Source: Elephas maximus indicus
Lineage: Eukaryota > Chordata > Mammalia > Proboscidea > Elephantidae
NCBI RefSeq assembly: GCF_024166365.1
Contig: NC_064819.1
Coordinates: forward strand, 210,763,293 to 210,827,292
Reading direction: 5' to 3'
DNA: 64,000 nucleotides
The notes under the pieces are model-generated. The model did no database searches and had not been told where the DNA came from. It saw nothing but the letters and a program-made list of their open reading frames with translations. This document shows, piece after piece, positions 46,396-58,960 of the stretch. Position 1 is the first letter of the stretch. Every line of letters begins with the position of its first letter. Position numbers and translations under genes: made by a program.

Positions 46396-47598
46396 TTGAT
46401 AAGAAAAAAACAAAAGTAAAGAAAGGATATTTTGGACAAATAGGTTATGAGAACTTATTACCAACAGATACATACTAAAGAAAATACTAAAAAATATTCT
46501 TCAGGAATTACAAAAAAAAAAAAAAAAAGGGAGATCCCTAATGGAAATTCAGAGGAATGAGCATAGCGTTACTAAATACATACTGAATAAATAATAAATA
46601 ATGATGTCTTGTTTTGTTTAAAATATACAAAAAATTAAATATATAATTGTGATGGCATATAAGTTGGAAGAGAGTGACTTGCTTTAAATTCTTCTAAGTT
46701 TCTTACATTGCTCAGGAATAGGTCAAAAGTACTTATTCAATAGATCACTGAAGAATGCATGCAGCAATTTCTAGAATAACACTAAAACACTATTGAAAGA
46801 GTAAAAATTTCCTAAGCTAAGAAAGTGGGAAAACAAAATTTAAAAACAAAAACAAAAATGCCCAATTATCCTAAAGAAAGGAAGAAAGTAGAAAACAAGA
46901 ACAGAGAGCAGATGGGATAAGTAGAAAACAAACAGTAAGATGGAAAATTCAAACCCAAACACATGTAGAATTACATTAATTTTTACTCAATGAATGTGCC
47001 AATTAAAAACCAGAGTGGTTGGAATATATACACAAACACACACACGTAAACTCTTTGCAGAAGATGTTCTAACAAATAAGAATATGGAAGGAGTAAATTA
47101 AAAAAGGAAAAAAGAAAGCTCATGAAAACATTAGTCAAATAATGCTGATATGTCTATAATACCAAATCAGACATTGAGTTGAAAAGTATTTCTAAAAATA
47201 AAAGAAAAATAAAATAAGTAAAAGAAGTATGAGATAATTATAAAATGTTCACTCTAGCAAAAACACAATAAAATGCTGAAAATTTTAACAGCTTACTAAA
47301 AAAAAAAAGTTGTTTTTTTTTTTTTCCTGTCAAATAGATATAAAATAAACATTGACAAAACTGAAAGGCAAACTCATTGTTATAGTGAGTTATTTTAAAC
47401 TTCTCTCAGAGACTGGTAGAGTAAGCATCTAAAAATCAACAGGAGTATAGAAAAATTAAATACAGATCATACATTTGTAAACATATATATGAAACATGAT
47501 ACACAAAAACATTACACTCCAAAAAGCAAGATACTTAAGAGTTTAAATTGCTTAAGAAACACTAAAAATATCTGACCGTATCCTTTACCATAAAGCAA
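46396..47598 (+). mobile_element. Old L1/HAL1-like element, first segment
   Basis: Resembles the ORF1-ORF2 junction and ORF2 start of old L1/HAL1: 'cagatgggataagtagaaaacaaacagtaagatgg', 'aattacattaatttttactc', 'ccaattaaaaaccagag'. It contains A and T tracts near 46511 and 47300. It continues at 47790 and, after a large insertion, at 53747. Confidence 0.75.
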
Positions 47599-47777
47599 AA
47601 GTTTACTGCCATTGAGTCCATTCCAACTCAGAGCAAACTCATAGAGATCCAAGGATATAAATCACTACAGAAGCCTACTGCCATATCTCTCAACTGAAGA
47701 GCTACTGGTGGTTTTGAACTGCTGAACATTAAGTTAGCAGTTGAGCACATTAACCACTGTGCCACCAGGGCTTCTTC
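47599..47777 (-). repeat. SINE, long form, 12-bp TSD
   Basis: aagtttactgccattgagtcc to gccaccagggcttctt. accataaagcaa is exact at 47587-47598 and 47778-47789. Confidence 0.92.
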
Positions 47778-47789
47778 ACCATAAAGCAA

Positions 47790-47920
47790 GTATCAAGTCA
47801 TTAAAAAGGACTAAAATTATAGAGAATGTTCTATGACCGGGGGAAATTAAGATATAAATAAAAAAACAAACAAATAATAAAACATATAATTTGGAAATTC
47901 AGAAATGTGCTTCCAAATAT
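47790..47920 (+). mobile_element. Old L1, second segment
   Basis: 'atagagaatgttctatgaccgg' and 'aatttggaaattcagaaatgtg' continue L1 ORF2 up to the TSD of the next SINE. Confidence 0.7.
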
Positions 47921-47982
47921 AGCCCTGGTGATGCAGTAGTTAAAATACTAGGCTGCTAATTAACCAAAAGTTGGTGGTTCAT
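47921..47982 (+). repeat. SINE, long form, left part (split by L1)
   Basis: agccctggtgatgcagtagt through accaaaagttggtggttc. The right part is at 53568-53739. caaatat before (47914-47920) and after (53740-53746) is the TSD of the SINE itself. Confidence 0.9.
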
Positions 47983-50900
47983 ACTCGGTAACAGAAGAAA
48001 TCAGAGATGGAATCAAAAAATTCCTAGAATCAAATGAGAATGAAAATACATCATAGGAAAACTTTTGGTACACAGCAAAGGCTCTCTTCAGAGGTCAATT
48101 TATACCCAGAAATGCACACATTAAAAAAGAAGAAAGGTGCAAAATCAAAACAGTAGCTACACAATATGGACAAATAGAGAACAGCAAAAGAAGCCCACAG
48201 TCACCAGAAGAAAGGAAATAATGAAGATCAGAGTAGAAATAAATGCAATAGAAAATAGAAAAACAATAGAAAGAGTCAACAAAACCAAAAGTTGATTCTT
48301 TAAAAGAATCAAAGAATTGACAAACCGCTGACCAAACTGACAAAAGAAAAACGAGAGAGGATGCAAATAACCCAGATAAGAAATGAGATAGGGGACATTA
48401 CAGCAGATCCAACTGAAAGAAAAAGGATTATGACAGAGCATTATGAAAAACTTTACTCCAACAAATTTGAAAATCTAGAGGAAATGGATAAATTTCTAGA
48501 AACACACTGCATACCCAAACTAATACAAAATGATGTTGAAAATCTGAACAGGCCCATAACAAGAGAAGAGATTGAAAAGGTAATTAAAAAAAAAAAAAAC
48601 TCCCAACAATAAAAAAAAAAAAGCCCTGGCCCAGATGACTTTACTGGAAAATTCTACCAAACATTCAGAGAAGATCTTACACAGGTACTATCCAAACTAT
48701 TTCAGAACATACAAAAGGAGGCGATACTTCCAAATTCATTCTATAAAGCCAGCATAACCCTGATACCAAAACCAGACAAAGACGCCACAAAAAAAAGAAA
48801 ATTACAGATCAAAAATTCTCAACAAAATTCTAGCCCATAGAATTCAGCATCATATCAAAAAGATAATACACCATGACCAAGTAGGATTCATACCAGGTAT
48901 GCAATGATGGTTCAACATTAGAAAATCTATCAACCTAATCCACCACATAAATAAAAGGAAAGAAAAGAATCACATTGCCATCTAAATTGACACAGAAAAG
49001 GCATTTGACAAAGTCCAATACCCATTCTTCATAAAAATTCTCAATAAAATAGGCGAAAAGAGAAAGGAAATTTCTCAACATAATAAAGGGCATCTATGCA
49101 AAACCAACAGCCGACATCATCCTTAACTGAGAGAGGCTAAAACATTCCCCTTGAGAACGTGAACAAGACAAGGATGTCCTTTATCACCACTCATATTTAA
49201 CATTGTGTTGGAAGTCTTAGCTAGAGCAATAAGGCTAGAAACAGAAATAAAGCACATCCAAATTAGTAATGAAGAATTTAAACTCTTCCTATTTGTGGAC
49301 GATACTACATATAGAAAGGCCAAAAGACTCCACGAGAAAACTACGAGAACTAATAGAAAGATGCAGCAGCTTAGCAGGATACAAGATAAACACACAAAAA
49401 TCAGTTGGATTCCTATACATCAATAAAGAGAATGATGAAAAGGAAATCAGGAAAACAATACCATTCATAATCCCCAGACCCAGTGTCAATAACCTCTAAA
49501 AAAACAAAATACTGGGAATAAATCTAACCAGGAACATAAAAGACCTATACAAAGAAAATGAGAAAACACTATTGCAAGAAACTAAAAGAGATCTAAATAA
49601 ATGGAAAAACATAGCATGTTCATGGATAAGCAGCCTCAACATTGTGAAAATGACAATTCTATCTAAAGTGATTTACAAATGTACTGCAATTCCGATCCAA
49701 ATACCAAGAACATTCTTTAAAGAGACGGAAAAACTTATCATTAACTTTATATGGAAAGGGAAGAAGCTCAGAATAAGTAAAACACTATTGAAGAAGAAGA
49801 ATAAATAGGAGGACTCTCACTACCTGACCTCAAAACCTACTATACACCTACAGTGGTCAAAACAGCCTGGTACTGGTACAATGACAGATACATTGACAAA
49901 TGAAACAGAATTGAGAACACAGATGTAAACCCATCCACCTATGATCAGCTGATCTTCAACAAGGGCCCAAAGTCCATCAAACAGCCAAAAGGCAATCTTT
50001 TTAACAAATGGTGCTGGCAAAACTGGATGTCCATCTGCCAAAAAAAAAATTAAAAAAAAATAAAATGAAACAGGACCCATACCTCATTCCATATACAAAA
50101 ACTAACTCAAAATGGATCAAAGACCTAGATATAAAGCCCAAAACTATACAGTTCATAGAAGAAAAAATAAGATCAATGCTAGAGGCCCTAATACATGGCA
50201 TTAACAGGATACAAACCACAACCAATGACACACAAGCTCCAGAAGATAAGCTAGATAACTGAGGTCTTCTAAAAATTAAACACTTTTGCTCATCAAAAGA
50301 CTTCACTAAAAGAGTAAAAAGAGAACCTACAGACTGGGAAAAATTTTTTTTTTTACTATTACAAATCAGATAAAGTCTAATCTCTAAAATCTACAAGAAA
50401 AGCCAACACCAGTACAACAAAAAGACAAATAATCCAGCTAAAAAACGGGCAAAGGAAGTGAACAGCCACTTCACCAAAGAAGATATTCAGCGGCCAGCAG
50501 ACACATAAGGAAATACTCATGATCTCTAGCCATTAGAAAAATGTAAATCAAAACCACAATGAGACACCATCTCACTCCGGCATTACTGGCATGAATCAAT
50601 AAAACAGAAAATAACCAATGTTGGAGAGGCTGCAGGGAGATCAGATGCACTGCTGATGGGAATGCAAAATGATACAACCATTTTGAAAAATGATATGGCA
50701 CTTCCTTTGAAAGCTAGAAATAGAAATACCATATGATCCAGCAATCCCACTCCTAGGAATATATCCTAGAGAAATAAGATTCATCACACAAATAAACATA
50801 TGCACACCCGTGTTCATTGCAGCATTGTTCACAATAGCGAAAAGATGGAAACAACCTAGATGCCGTTCAACAGATGAATGGATAACAAACTGTGGTACAT

Positions 50901-51970
50901 ACACACAATGGACTATTACCAAAGATAAAGAACAATGATGAACCTGTGAAGCATCTCATAACATGGATGAATCTGGAGGGCATTATGCTGAGTGAAATAA
51001 GTTAATCCCAAAAAGACAAATACTGTATGAGACTGAATAAATATTTTCATACAAAAAGAAATACTCTTTGATAGTTATGAGTGAGCGGAGGGATGGGGAT
51101 GGAAAAACACTTAATAGAAAATAGATAAGTGGAAACTTTGGTGAAGGGTAAGGCAGTACACAATACTGGGGAAGCCAGCACAAGCTGGATGAGGCAAGGT
51201 CATGGTAGCTCCATAGACATGTCCAAACTCCTTGAAGGACTGAATTGCTGGGCTGAGGGCTGTGGGGTCCATGATCTCAGGGAACTTCCAGCTCAATTGG
51301 CATAACTTAGTTCATACAGAATATGTTCTACATTCTGCTTTGGTGAGTAGCAGCTGGGGTCTTAAAAGCTTGTGAGCAGCCATCTAGAATGCTCCATTGG
51401 TCTCACCCCTTTGGGAGCAAAGAAGAAGAAAGAAAACTAAAGACACAGGGAAAGATTATTCCAAAGAAGTAGTGGACACATCTACCACGGCCTCCACCAG
51501 ACTGAGTCCAGTACAACGAGATGATGCCCGGCTACCACCACTGACTACCCTGATGGGATCACAATAAAGGGTCCTGGACAGAGCTGGAGAAAAATGCAGA
51601 AAAAAATTCTAACTCAGAGGACCGGACTTGCTGCCCTGGCAGATACTGGAGGAACTCTGACAGTATGGCCCCCAGACACCCTTTCAGCTCAGTAATGAGG
51701 TCACTCCAGAGGGTCACCCTTCAGCCATAGATAGAACAGACCTATGGAACAAAACTAAACAAAAAGGAGACACCAGCCCCCAGGCAGGGACTGAAAGACA
51801 GGAGGGAACAGGAAAGATGGTAATAAGGAATCCAAGGTTGAGAAGGGAGAGTGTTGACATGTGGTGGGGTTGTTAACCAATGTCATTAAACAATGTGTGT
51901 ACTAACTGATGAGAAACTAGTTTGCTCTGTAAACTTTCATCTAAAGTACAATTTAAAAAAAAAAAAAAAA
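47983..51970 (+). mobile_element. L1, 5'-truncated, ~4 kb
   Basis: Covers most of ORF2 and an afrotherian-type 3'UTR from about 50945, ending gtaaactttcatctaaagta and a poly(A) at 51955-51970. It is one of two L1 units sitting inside a split SINE. The SINE segments on both sides share aagttggtggttcat / aagtcagtggttcaa (47968-47982 and 53568-53582), the diverged TSD of the whole 5.6-kb insertion. Confidence 0.92.
48361..50262 (+). pseudogene. L1 ORF2 (RT and C-terminal regions), decayed
   Basis: ORF2 protein nicks DNA and reverse-transcribes L1 RNA. Pieces remain at 48361-48612 (the segment leading into RT, ending NLNRPITREEIEKVI), near 49205-49426 (RT core, with the catalytic box read as FVDD at about 49293-49304), at 49572-49808 ([11 protein letters not shown]...KVIY...FIWKGKK) and at 50008-50262 (C-terminal part with WIKDLD). 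Stops and frameshifts, and small A-run indels such as 48586-48599 and 50040-50050, separate them. The endonuclease domain is absent because of 5' truncation. Confidence 0.9.
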
Positions 51971-53567
51971 AGAGTAAAAAGAGAACCTACAGACTGGAAA
52001 GAAATTTTTGGCTATTACAATTCAGACAACTATCTAATCTCTAAAATCTACAAAAAAATCCAACACCTCTACAACAAAAAGACAAAGAATCCAATTAAAA
52101 AATGGGCAAAGGAAATGAATAGCCACTTCACCAAAGAAGACATTCAAGCAGCCAACAGACACATGAGGAAATGGTCTCTATCACTAGCCATTAGAAATTT
52201 TTTTTTTTTTTTTGCAAATCAAAACCACAATGAGACACCAGCTCACCTCAGCATTACTGGCACAAATCAATAAAACAGAGAATAACAAATGTTGGAGAGG
52301 CTTTGGGGAGATAGGAACTCTTATGCACTGCTGGTGGGAATGCAAAATGATATAACCATTTTCAAAAATGATATGGTGCTAGAAGCATTGTTCACAATAG
52401 CAAAAAGATGGAAACAACCTAGAAGCCCTTCAACAGAAGAATAGATAAATAAACCATGGTACAAACACACAATGAACTATTAGGTAACAAAGAACAAAGA
52501 TGAGCCTGTGAAGCATCTCATAACATGGATGAATCTGGAAAGCATTATGCTGAGTGAAATAACTCAATCCCAAAAGGACAAATATTGTGTGAGATTACTA
52601 CTGTAAAAACTCACGAAAAGGTTTACACACAAAAAGATACAAACTTTAATGATTATGAGGGAGGGGAGGGGTTGGGATAGAAAAACACTAAATAGACAAT
52701 AGATAAGTGGTAACTTTGGTGAAGGATACGATAGTACACAATGCTGGGAAAGCCAGCAGAAGCTGTACAAGGCAAGGTCATGAAAGCTCCATAGACACAT
52801 CCAAACTTCCTGAGGGACTGAATTGCTGTGCTGAGAGCTGTGGGGACCATGGTCTTGGAGAACATCAAGATCAACTGGCATAACATAGTCTATAAAGAAA
52901 ATGTTCTACATTCTATTTTGGTGAGTAACGTCTGGGTCTTAATAGCTTGCGATTGGCCATCTAGGATATTCCACTGGTCTCATCCCTTTGGTGGCAAAGA
53001 AGAAAAAGGAAACTAAAGATACAAGGGAAAGATTAGTCCAAAGGACTAATGGACCACATCTACCACAGCCTCCATCAGACTGAGTCTAGTACAACTAGAT
53101 GGTGCCCGGCTACCACCATGGACTGCTCTGACAGGGATCACAATAGAGGGTCCTGGACAGAGCTGGAGAAAAATGCAGAGCAAAATTCTAACTCAAATAG
53201 AAAGACCAGACTTGCTGGCCTGAGAAAGACTGGAGAAACCCTATGAGTATTGCCCCTAGACACCGTTCCTGCTCAGTAATAAAGTCACTCTTGAGGTTCA
53301 CCCTTCAGCTAGATTGGACAGGCCCATAAAACAAAAGAAGAGTAAAGGGGCACACCAGCCCGGGGGCAAGGGCTACAAGGCAGGAGGGAACAAGAATGCT
53401 AGTAATAGGGAACCCAAGATTGAGAAGGATGGGTGTTGGCATGTCATGAGGTTGTGAACTAATGTCATAAAACTATATGTGTGCTAACTCTTTGATGAGA
53501 AACTAGTCATTTGTTCAGTAAACCTTCATCTAAAGTACAATAAAAAAGAAAAGAAGTGAAAAAAAAG
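51971..53567 (+). mobile_element. Second L1 3' end, head-to-tail with the first
   Basis: It starts agagtaaaaagagaacctac, equivalent to 50311 in the first unit, and repeats ORF2's end and the 3'UTR to a tail at 53540-53567. Relative to the first unit, about 130 bp is missing near 52375 ('gatatggtgctagaagcattg'). The two units differ at many positions, so they come from different RNAs or have long diverged. ORF2's C-terminal frame is partly open (51893-52273). Confidence 0.92.
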
Positions 53568-53739
53568 AAGTCAGTGGTTCAATCCCACCATCTGTTCTAG
53601 GGGAGAAAGATGTGGCAGCCTGCATCCGTAAAGGTAACAGCCTTGGGAATCCTAGAGGCAGTCCTATTTTGCCCTGTAGGGTCCCTGTAAGTTGGAGTTG
53701 GCTCCATGGCAATCGGTTTGGCTTTTTGGTTTTTACTCT
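53568..53739 (+). repeat. SINE, right part (split by L1)
   Basis: From the duplicated aagtcagtggttcaatccc through gtaagttggagttggctcc and ggtttttact. It completes the copy at 47921. Confidence 0.9.
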
Positions 53740-54408
53740 CAAATATACCATAGATCACAATTAAATAAAAATTGGAATAAAAATAGTTTAGGATTACTGC
53801 ACATCACAACTTATGAGATACAGAAAAACTCTACTGAACAAATTTATGGCTTTAGTGCATATTTTAGAAAAAAAGAAATCTGAAAATGAGCTAAGCATGT
53901 ATATCTCAAAAATTTAGGAAAACAGCAAATTAAATCTCTCAAAAAGATAAGAATGAAAAACTTAAAATAAGTTTGGAAATTAACCAAAGAATTCATGTCC
54001 AAAATATTATACTCAATAAACACATTGTGATATTTTCATACAAGGAAATATTATGTATCAATAAAAATATACGATGGCTACACACGAAAACATACAAAAC
54101 CTCGCAATACGACAGTGAAAGAAACCAATACAAAAGCATGCATATATGATTATACTAATTTAAAATTCAAAGCAAACAAAAATAAACTTTATGTTAGAAG
54201 TGAGGATGGATAGAAGAAAGGGGATCATAACTGGGACGGACTTCTGGGGTGCTAGCGATGTCCTATTTCTTTATCTCAGTAGCAATGGTTACATGAAAGC
54301 TTCTTCTGTGGTAACTCCTTTTGCAGTTGCCTTATATTCTATTCAGTTTTCTGTATTTTTGGTGTACCTAATGATTTGGAAATAGCACAAAATGACATCA
54401 AGAAAAGC
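53740..54408 (+). mobile_element. Old L1, third segment and 3' end
   Basis: 'caacttatgagatacagaaaa', 'aatttatggctttagtgcatattttag' (ORF2) continues the interrupted host. From about 54010 a 3' region with 'gatattttcatacaaggaaatattatg' and 'gaagtgaggatggatag' follows, which may be a separate L1. Confidence 0.65.
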
Positions 54409-54431
54409 ATATATATATATATATATATATA
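54409..54431. repeat. (AT)n microsatellite
   Basis: Twenty-three bases of alternating AT next to the RTE start. Confidence 0.95.
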
Positions 54432-54435
54432 CTTT

Positions 54436-55140
54436 TCAAAGACTGCTTGAAGCACTTACTGATGCAGTATAAATTACACCTAAACATAAAGAAAATGAAA
54501 ATCCTTTCAACTGGATCCATAAACAACATCATGATAAATGGGGAAGAAATTGAAGTTGTTAAGAATTTTAATCTTCTTGGATCAGCAATCAATGCCCATG
54601 GAAGCAGCAGGTAAGAAATCAAATGGCATATTGTGTTGGACATATCTGCTGCAAAAGACCTCTTGAAAGTGTTAAAAAGCAAAGATGTCACTTTGATGAC
54701 TAACGTGCGCCTGACCCAAGCCATGGAATTTTCAAAGGCCTAATATGCATGGAAAGCTGGACAATGAAAAAGGAAGATGGAAAAACAATTGACACATTCA
54801 AATTGTGGTATTGGCAAAAAATATTGACCCAACCATGGATTGTCAGAAGACCAAACAAATCTGTCTTGAAGGAAGTACAGCCAGAATGCTCCTTAGAAGG
54901 GTGGCAAGACTTCATCTCATGTACTTTGGACATGTTACCAGCAGGGGTCAGTCACTGGAGAAAGACATCATGCTTGGTAAAGTAAGAGGGAGACACTCAA
55001 TGAGATGAATTGGCACAGTGTCTCTAAGAATGAGCTCAAACATAGCAAAAATTGTGAGGATGGTGCAAGCCTGAGCAGTTTTGTTCTGTTACATGTAAGG
55101 TCTTTATGAGTTGGAGATGAGGTTGTACCTTACAACAACA
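54436..55140 (+). mobile_element. RTE LINE 3' end
   Basis: Starts at the segment after the RT box ('gcttgaagcacttactgatgc') and ends with a decayed tail (ttggagatgaggttgtacctta). Frames at 54749-54985 and 54805-55008 cover the C terminus (FKLWYWQKIL). Broken. Confidence 0.92.
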
Positions 55141-55639
55141 GCTAATGATATAAGGAAAATTTCATGAAGAATATATATTTATACTTAAGATGAAATAATA
55201 GTGTCATGTATAAAAAAAAAGAATTACAGTGGTAGATTTACACAGCTGTCTTGAAAATTAATGAACCTGATGTACAAAAGATTCATGAGCACATGAGTTT
55301 TGAAATGCTAATTAATCAAAGGAACATGGAGTACTATGTATATATACAGAAATACATATACCAAATATATAGAAAATGTCTTTTGATTTTTCCCCAAACC
55401 CGAAACAGATAATAGTTTGCAAAGGGAGTCTCAAAAAGGTGAAAGGGTCATTCACAAAAGCACATTACTTACTGCAATGCAATAAATGTAGATACAATAA
55501 GAAGAACCCACAAAATTCCAGGTTTATTAAGTAAAAAAAGGAACTCTATCATAATAGGAAAAGGTATAAGCATAGTGTAAATTATACAATATGTAGAATT
55601 GAACAGCAATGTGAATTCTGTATGATGCAGCTAATACAA
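55141..55639. other. Unassigned stretch
   Basis: AT-rich, nothing recognised. Confidence 0.5.
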
Positions 55640-56682
55640 TTTGTAGGCTTAAATGCCTATTAAAAATAATATTACTGATTTGGCTATTTAATAAATAAAG
55701 AAATTAGAAAAGGAACTTCATAACAAATTCAAAGTAAGTAAAGAAATATCAAAGGAATTTTGAAACTGAAATAGAACACAAAGTAAAGGCAGAGAGTAGT
55801 AACAAAACCAAAAGCAGACTCTTTGAAATACTAAAAATTGACCAAAGTTGTTGAGATTGATCAAGAAAAAGAGAAAGAATGCAGATATACATGGTATAGG
55901 ACAATAAAGTGAAAACGAGTGTGAAAGCACATTTAAGCGTCAGATGAAGACAAAATGTAGAGCTTTATATCAACAAATATAAGAACAACTAATGTAGACA
56001 GTATATAAGAAAATCTAAAACACGTCTCTGTACCTAGAGGAAGAGAAGCTAAAAAACCCTATAATTAAAAAAAATTGAAACTGAACTTTAAAAAGCACCT
56101 GACCCTCAAAACAAACGTGTCAAAAATACCAACAACAATGAGCACACAGGGTTTTATAGTTCACTTTGCTGAACCTCAGTTGAGCAGATAGCTGCTCCTT
56201 CATATTTGGTGTTTAAGAAATTTAAAAGCGAGAAAATTTCTCCAACACATTTGATGCAACTTGTAAATTCTTATTACAAAACTGAAAAAAATGACATGAT
56301 AAATGAAAACTATGAACATACAGATACCCAAAATAAAATAATAGCACTAAGATCCAAAAATTGTCATAAAACAAGTGAATGATAAATAGGTGTGGTACAT
56401 CCCAGGAATGCAAGAATACTTTTATGTTGCCAATATATTAATGACTGTCCACACTGACTTCTTAAAATACCAAAATATTTTATTTCAATAAGTGGAGAAA
56501 TTTTTTTTTGTTAATTTCAACACTCATTCATCTTTAACACACATAGAATAATCACATAATATAGACACACACACACCCAAAAACTAAACCACACACATAC
56601 ACAAAAACCTCTTAACAAATTAAAAAGAGGAAGGAACCACTGGACCCAGTGATGAGTTTCTATCAAAATCTACATTAAAGCG
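55640..56682 (+). mobile_element. Very old L1 ORF2 relic, first segment
   Basis: 'aaaaccaaaagcagactctttgaaa', 'gattgatcaagaaaaagagaaagaatgcagat' and 'catcccaggaatgcaag' preserve the RT approach and RT core in order. It is interrupted by the LTR at 56683. Confidence 0.7.
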
Positions 56683-56697
56683 TGTCTTAGTTAACTA

Positions 56698-56788
56698 GAA
56701 ACCCATGGAGCAGTTATACTCTGTCCTGTAGGGTCACTATGAGATGAAATTCATTCTATGGCAAAGGGTTTTTTTAAATTTTTTTTTA
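56698..56788 (+). repeat. SINE 3' half
   Basis: gaaacccatggagcagttat to ggcaaagggttt and a T-run. 5'-truncated. Confidence 0.85.
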
Positions 56789-56796
56789 GTTAGTTA

Positions 56797-57004
56797 CAAG
56801 GAACTATGGTGGTACAATGGTTAAGCGCTTGGATGCTAACTGAAAGGTTAGCAGTTCCAACTCACCAGTCACTCTACAGAAGAAAAATGAGGCAGTCTGA
56901 TTCCATAAAGATTTCAGCCCTGGAAACCCTATGGGGCAGTTCTACTCTGTCCTATAGGGTCGCTATGTGTGGAAATCAACTGGAGAGCAATGTGTTTGGT
57001 TTGG
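56797..57004 (+). repeat. SINE, long form
   Basis: caaggaactatggtggtacaatgg through ctatgtgtggaaatcaactgg. tagttagtta and ttagttagcta on its sides look like a TSD in the LTR. Confidence 0.9.
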
Positions 57005-57340
57005 TTAGTTAGCTAGCGTTGTTGCAACACAATACTACAAGTGGGTGACTTTAAAGGACAAAAATTTATTTTCTCAAAGTTCTGGAAGTTAAAAATCCAA
57101 ATCAAGGTTTCAACCATGTTGATTCTTTCTTTGTCAGTGGCCCTGGGTCTTTCTTGATTCTTGGCGATTCTCACTCAGCGCCTGTCTTCCTAAGTATGTG
57201 CTTCCATTGGTGTCTAATCGGCTCTATTTTTATTTTTTAAACTGAGAAGTGACTAGGTTGACGACATAGCCTACACTGATACGGACTTATTAGCATAACA
57301 AAAAACCCTATTTCCAAAGAGAGTTATATCCACAGTTATA

Positions 57341-57506
57341 CCAAAAACCAAACTTGTTGCCATCAAGTCTATTCCAACCCATAGAGACCCTAATGGACAG
57401 GGTAGAACTGCCCCATAAGGCTTCCAAGGAGTGGCTGGTAGATTTGAACTGCTGACCTTTTTGTCAGCAGCCTGAGCTCTTAACCACTGTGCCACCAGGA
57501 CTCCTT
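57341..57506 (-). repeat. SINE, short form, 10-bp TSD
   Basis: ccaaaaaccaaacttgttgcc to gccaccaggactcctt. cacagttata (57331-57340) and cacaggtata (57507-57516) flank it. Confidence 0.92.
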
Positions 57507-57565
57507 CACAGGTATAGGAGTTAGAATTTCAAAATACATTTTGTGGGGATACAATTCAACTCATA

Positions 57566-57960
57566 AAAAAGGAATATGCTATTGCTCATAGTGTAAAATA
57601 TTATACTAAATAAAAGCATAAGGAAGACACTTATAGGAAAGGGAAAAACAAAGTACTGTTACTAGTAGGTAATGCAACCATCTACATAGAAAACCAATGA
57701 CATCTACAGGCCAACTATTATATCTAATTGGAAAATTCAGCATGTGGCTGGACAAAACTTAAGCAAAAATAAAATTTTGTTGTATATCAGCTGCAACTAC
57801 TTCTAAATTGTGAGTTTTTAATAAAGATACTATTTACAACAAAACAAAAAATATACATTTTGAAGAAAACATTCAAAAAAGCAATCAGGGATCTTGAAGA
57901 AAATTTTATTGAGTGGTATGTATGTTTTGCAAATTTTAGGTAATTTCCATTATAATATTC
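57566..57960 (+). mobile_element. Very old L1 ORF2 relic, second segment
   Basis: 'acatagaaaaccaatgacatct' and 'ttgttgtatatcagctgcaac' followed by 'tactatttacaacaaaac' run in L1 order. It continues the element of 55640 after the LTR. Confidence 0.65.
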
Positions 57961-58470
57961 ATAGAGATTTTTGTGGAAATAGCCAAAATTTTATAAAATT
58001 TGTGGGGACAAATAAAGAGAAATGGGGGGAAGACGTAGGAGAGAGGCATGGGGGAGTACTGAGGTGGTTTTGAACTATCGAGTCAGCTAAGTCAGAAGTA
58101 CAATTCCTATAATTCCTTTGCCTATGTAGCTCTAGATTGCTGCTGTTGTTGTTAGTTGCCATTGGAGCTCTAAATTAGTGTTAGAAAAAAGAGAAACTTG
58201 CACTAGATCTGGATGGTGGAATTGAAGCAGCAGCCTAGGGCACTAGATGGGGTTACAGGTCATGCAGGTTGTCCTTGATATATTGCCTCTGTTCTTTCAG
58301 CTTCTGCTAGATCTTCACCTGAAGTTTCTCTGGTCCTGAGCCAGGGCTCTGGAGGGTTTTTCTGCAGATCATCCACATCATGGAGGTTAGAGGCTCTGAG
58401 GGACAAATGTGGGTTCTGGTTTGCCTTATGAGTTCTACATTGTTCTGGTAGGTTCTCCACTCTTTCCAAA
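57961..58470. other. Unassigned stretch
   Basis: Frames at 57959-58162 and 58260-58493 (minus) have no recognisable domain. 58260-58460 is less AT-rich than its surroundings and may be an old LTR or a processed fragment that I cannot place. Confidence 0.4.
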
Positions 58471-58634
58471 CCAAAAACCACACCTGTTGCCATTGAGTCT
58501 ATGCTGACTCATAGGGACCCTGTAGGATAGAGTAGAACTGCTTCATAGGGTTTCCAAGGAGCGGTTGGTGGAATCGAACTGCCAACTTTTTGTTTTGCAG
58601 CTGTAGCTCTTAACCAGTGCACAACCAGAGCTCC
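58471..58634 (-). repeat. SINE, short form, ~15-bp TSD
   Basis: ccaaaaaccacacctgttgcc to cacaaccagagctccc. ctccactctttccaaa (58455-58470) and ctccactcttccaaa (58635-58649) flank it. Confidence 0.93.
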
Positions 58635-58780
58635 CTCCACTCTTCCAAACCCAGATTTTCTCCCCAACCACCAACCCTATTGATCTATACTGACTGCAGG
58701 CAACTCTCAGATGCAGAGACGACAGATTTCCATGAACTTTTCAACAGCCCTCCCAGCACCATAAGGTCTAACGTTGCCCT

Positions 58781-58960
58781 CTCCAATATAATAGCCAGTA
58801 GCTACATGTGACTTTTTATATTTACATATATATGTAAGTAAAGTTTTGTTTCCTCCACCATACATCACATTTCAAGTGCACAATAGCCATGTGTGTCTAG
58901 TGGGTACCCTATTTGATAGCACAAAATAAGCTTTTCCATCATTGCAAAATGTTTTACTGG
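58781..58960. mobile_element. Possible DNA-transposon MITE relic
   Basis: 'ctccaatataatagccagtagctacatgtg' at one end and 'caatagccatgtgtgtctagtgggtaccctatttga' at the other are inverted relatives of each other. This fits an old eutherian hAT or Tc1-type MITE; family not named. Confidence 0.5.

Larger units (their letters stand above)
56683..57565 (-). mobile_element. MLT1-like LTR, antisense, carrying three SINEs
   Basis: tgtcttagttaact starts the antisense 3' end. 'acaagtgggtgactttaaaggac', 'ttattttctcaaagttctggaagtt', 'aaaaccctatttccaaagagagttatatc' and 'ttgtggggatacaattcaactcata' give the rest of the LTR in order. SINEs occupy 56698-56788, 56797-57004 and 57341-57506. Confidence 0.78.

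Noticed and set aside
48095..48441. Hydrophobic minus-strand frames resembling membrane proteins
   Set aside because: They are the antisense of A-rich L1 ORF2. T-rich codons give spurious Phe/Leu/Ser runs.
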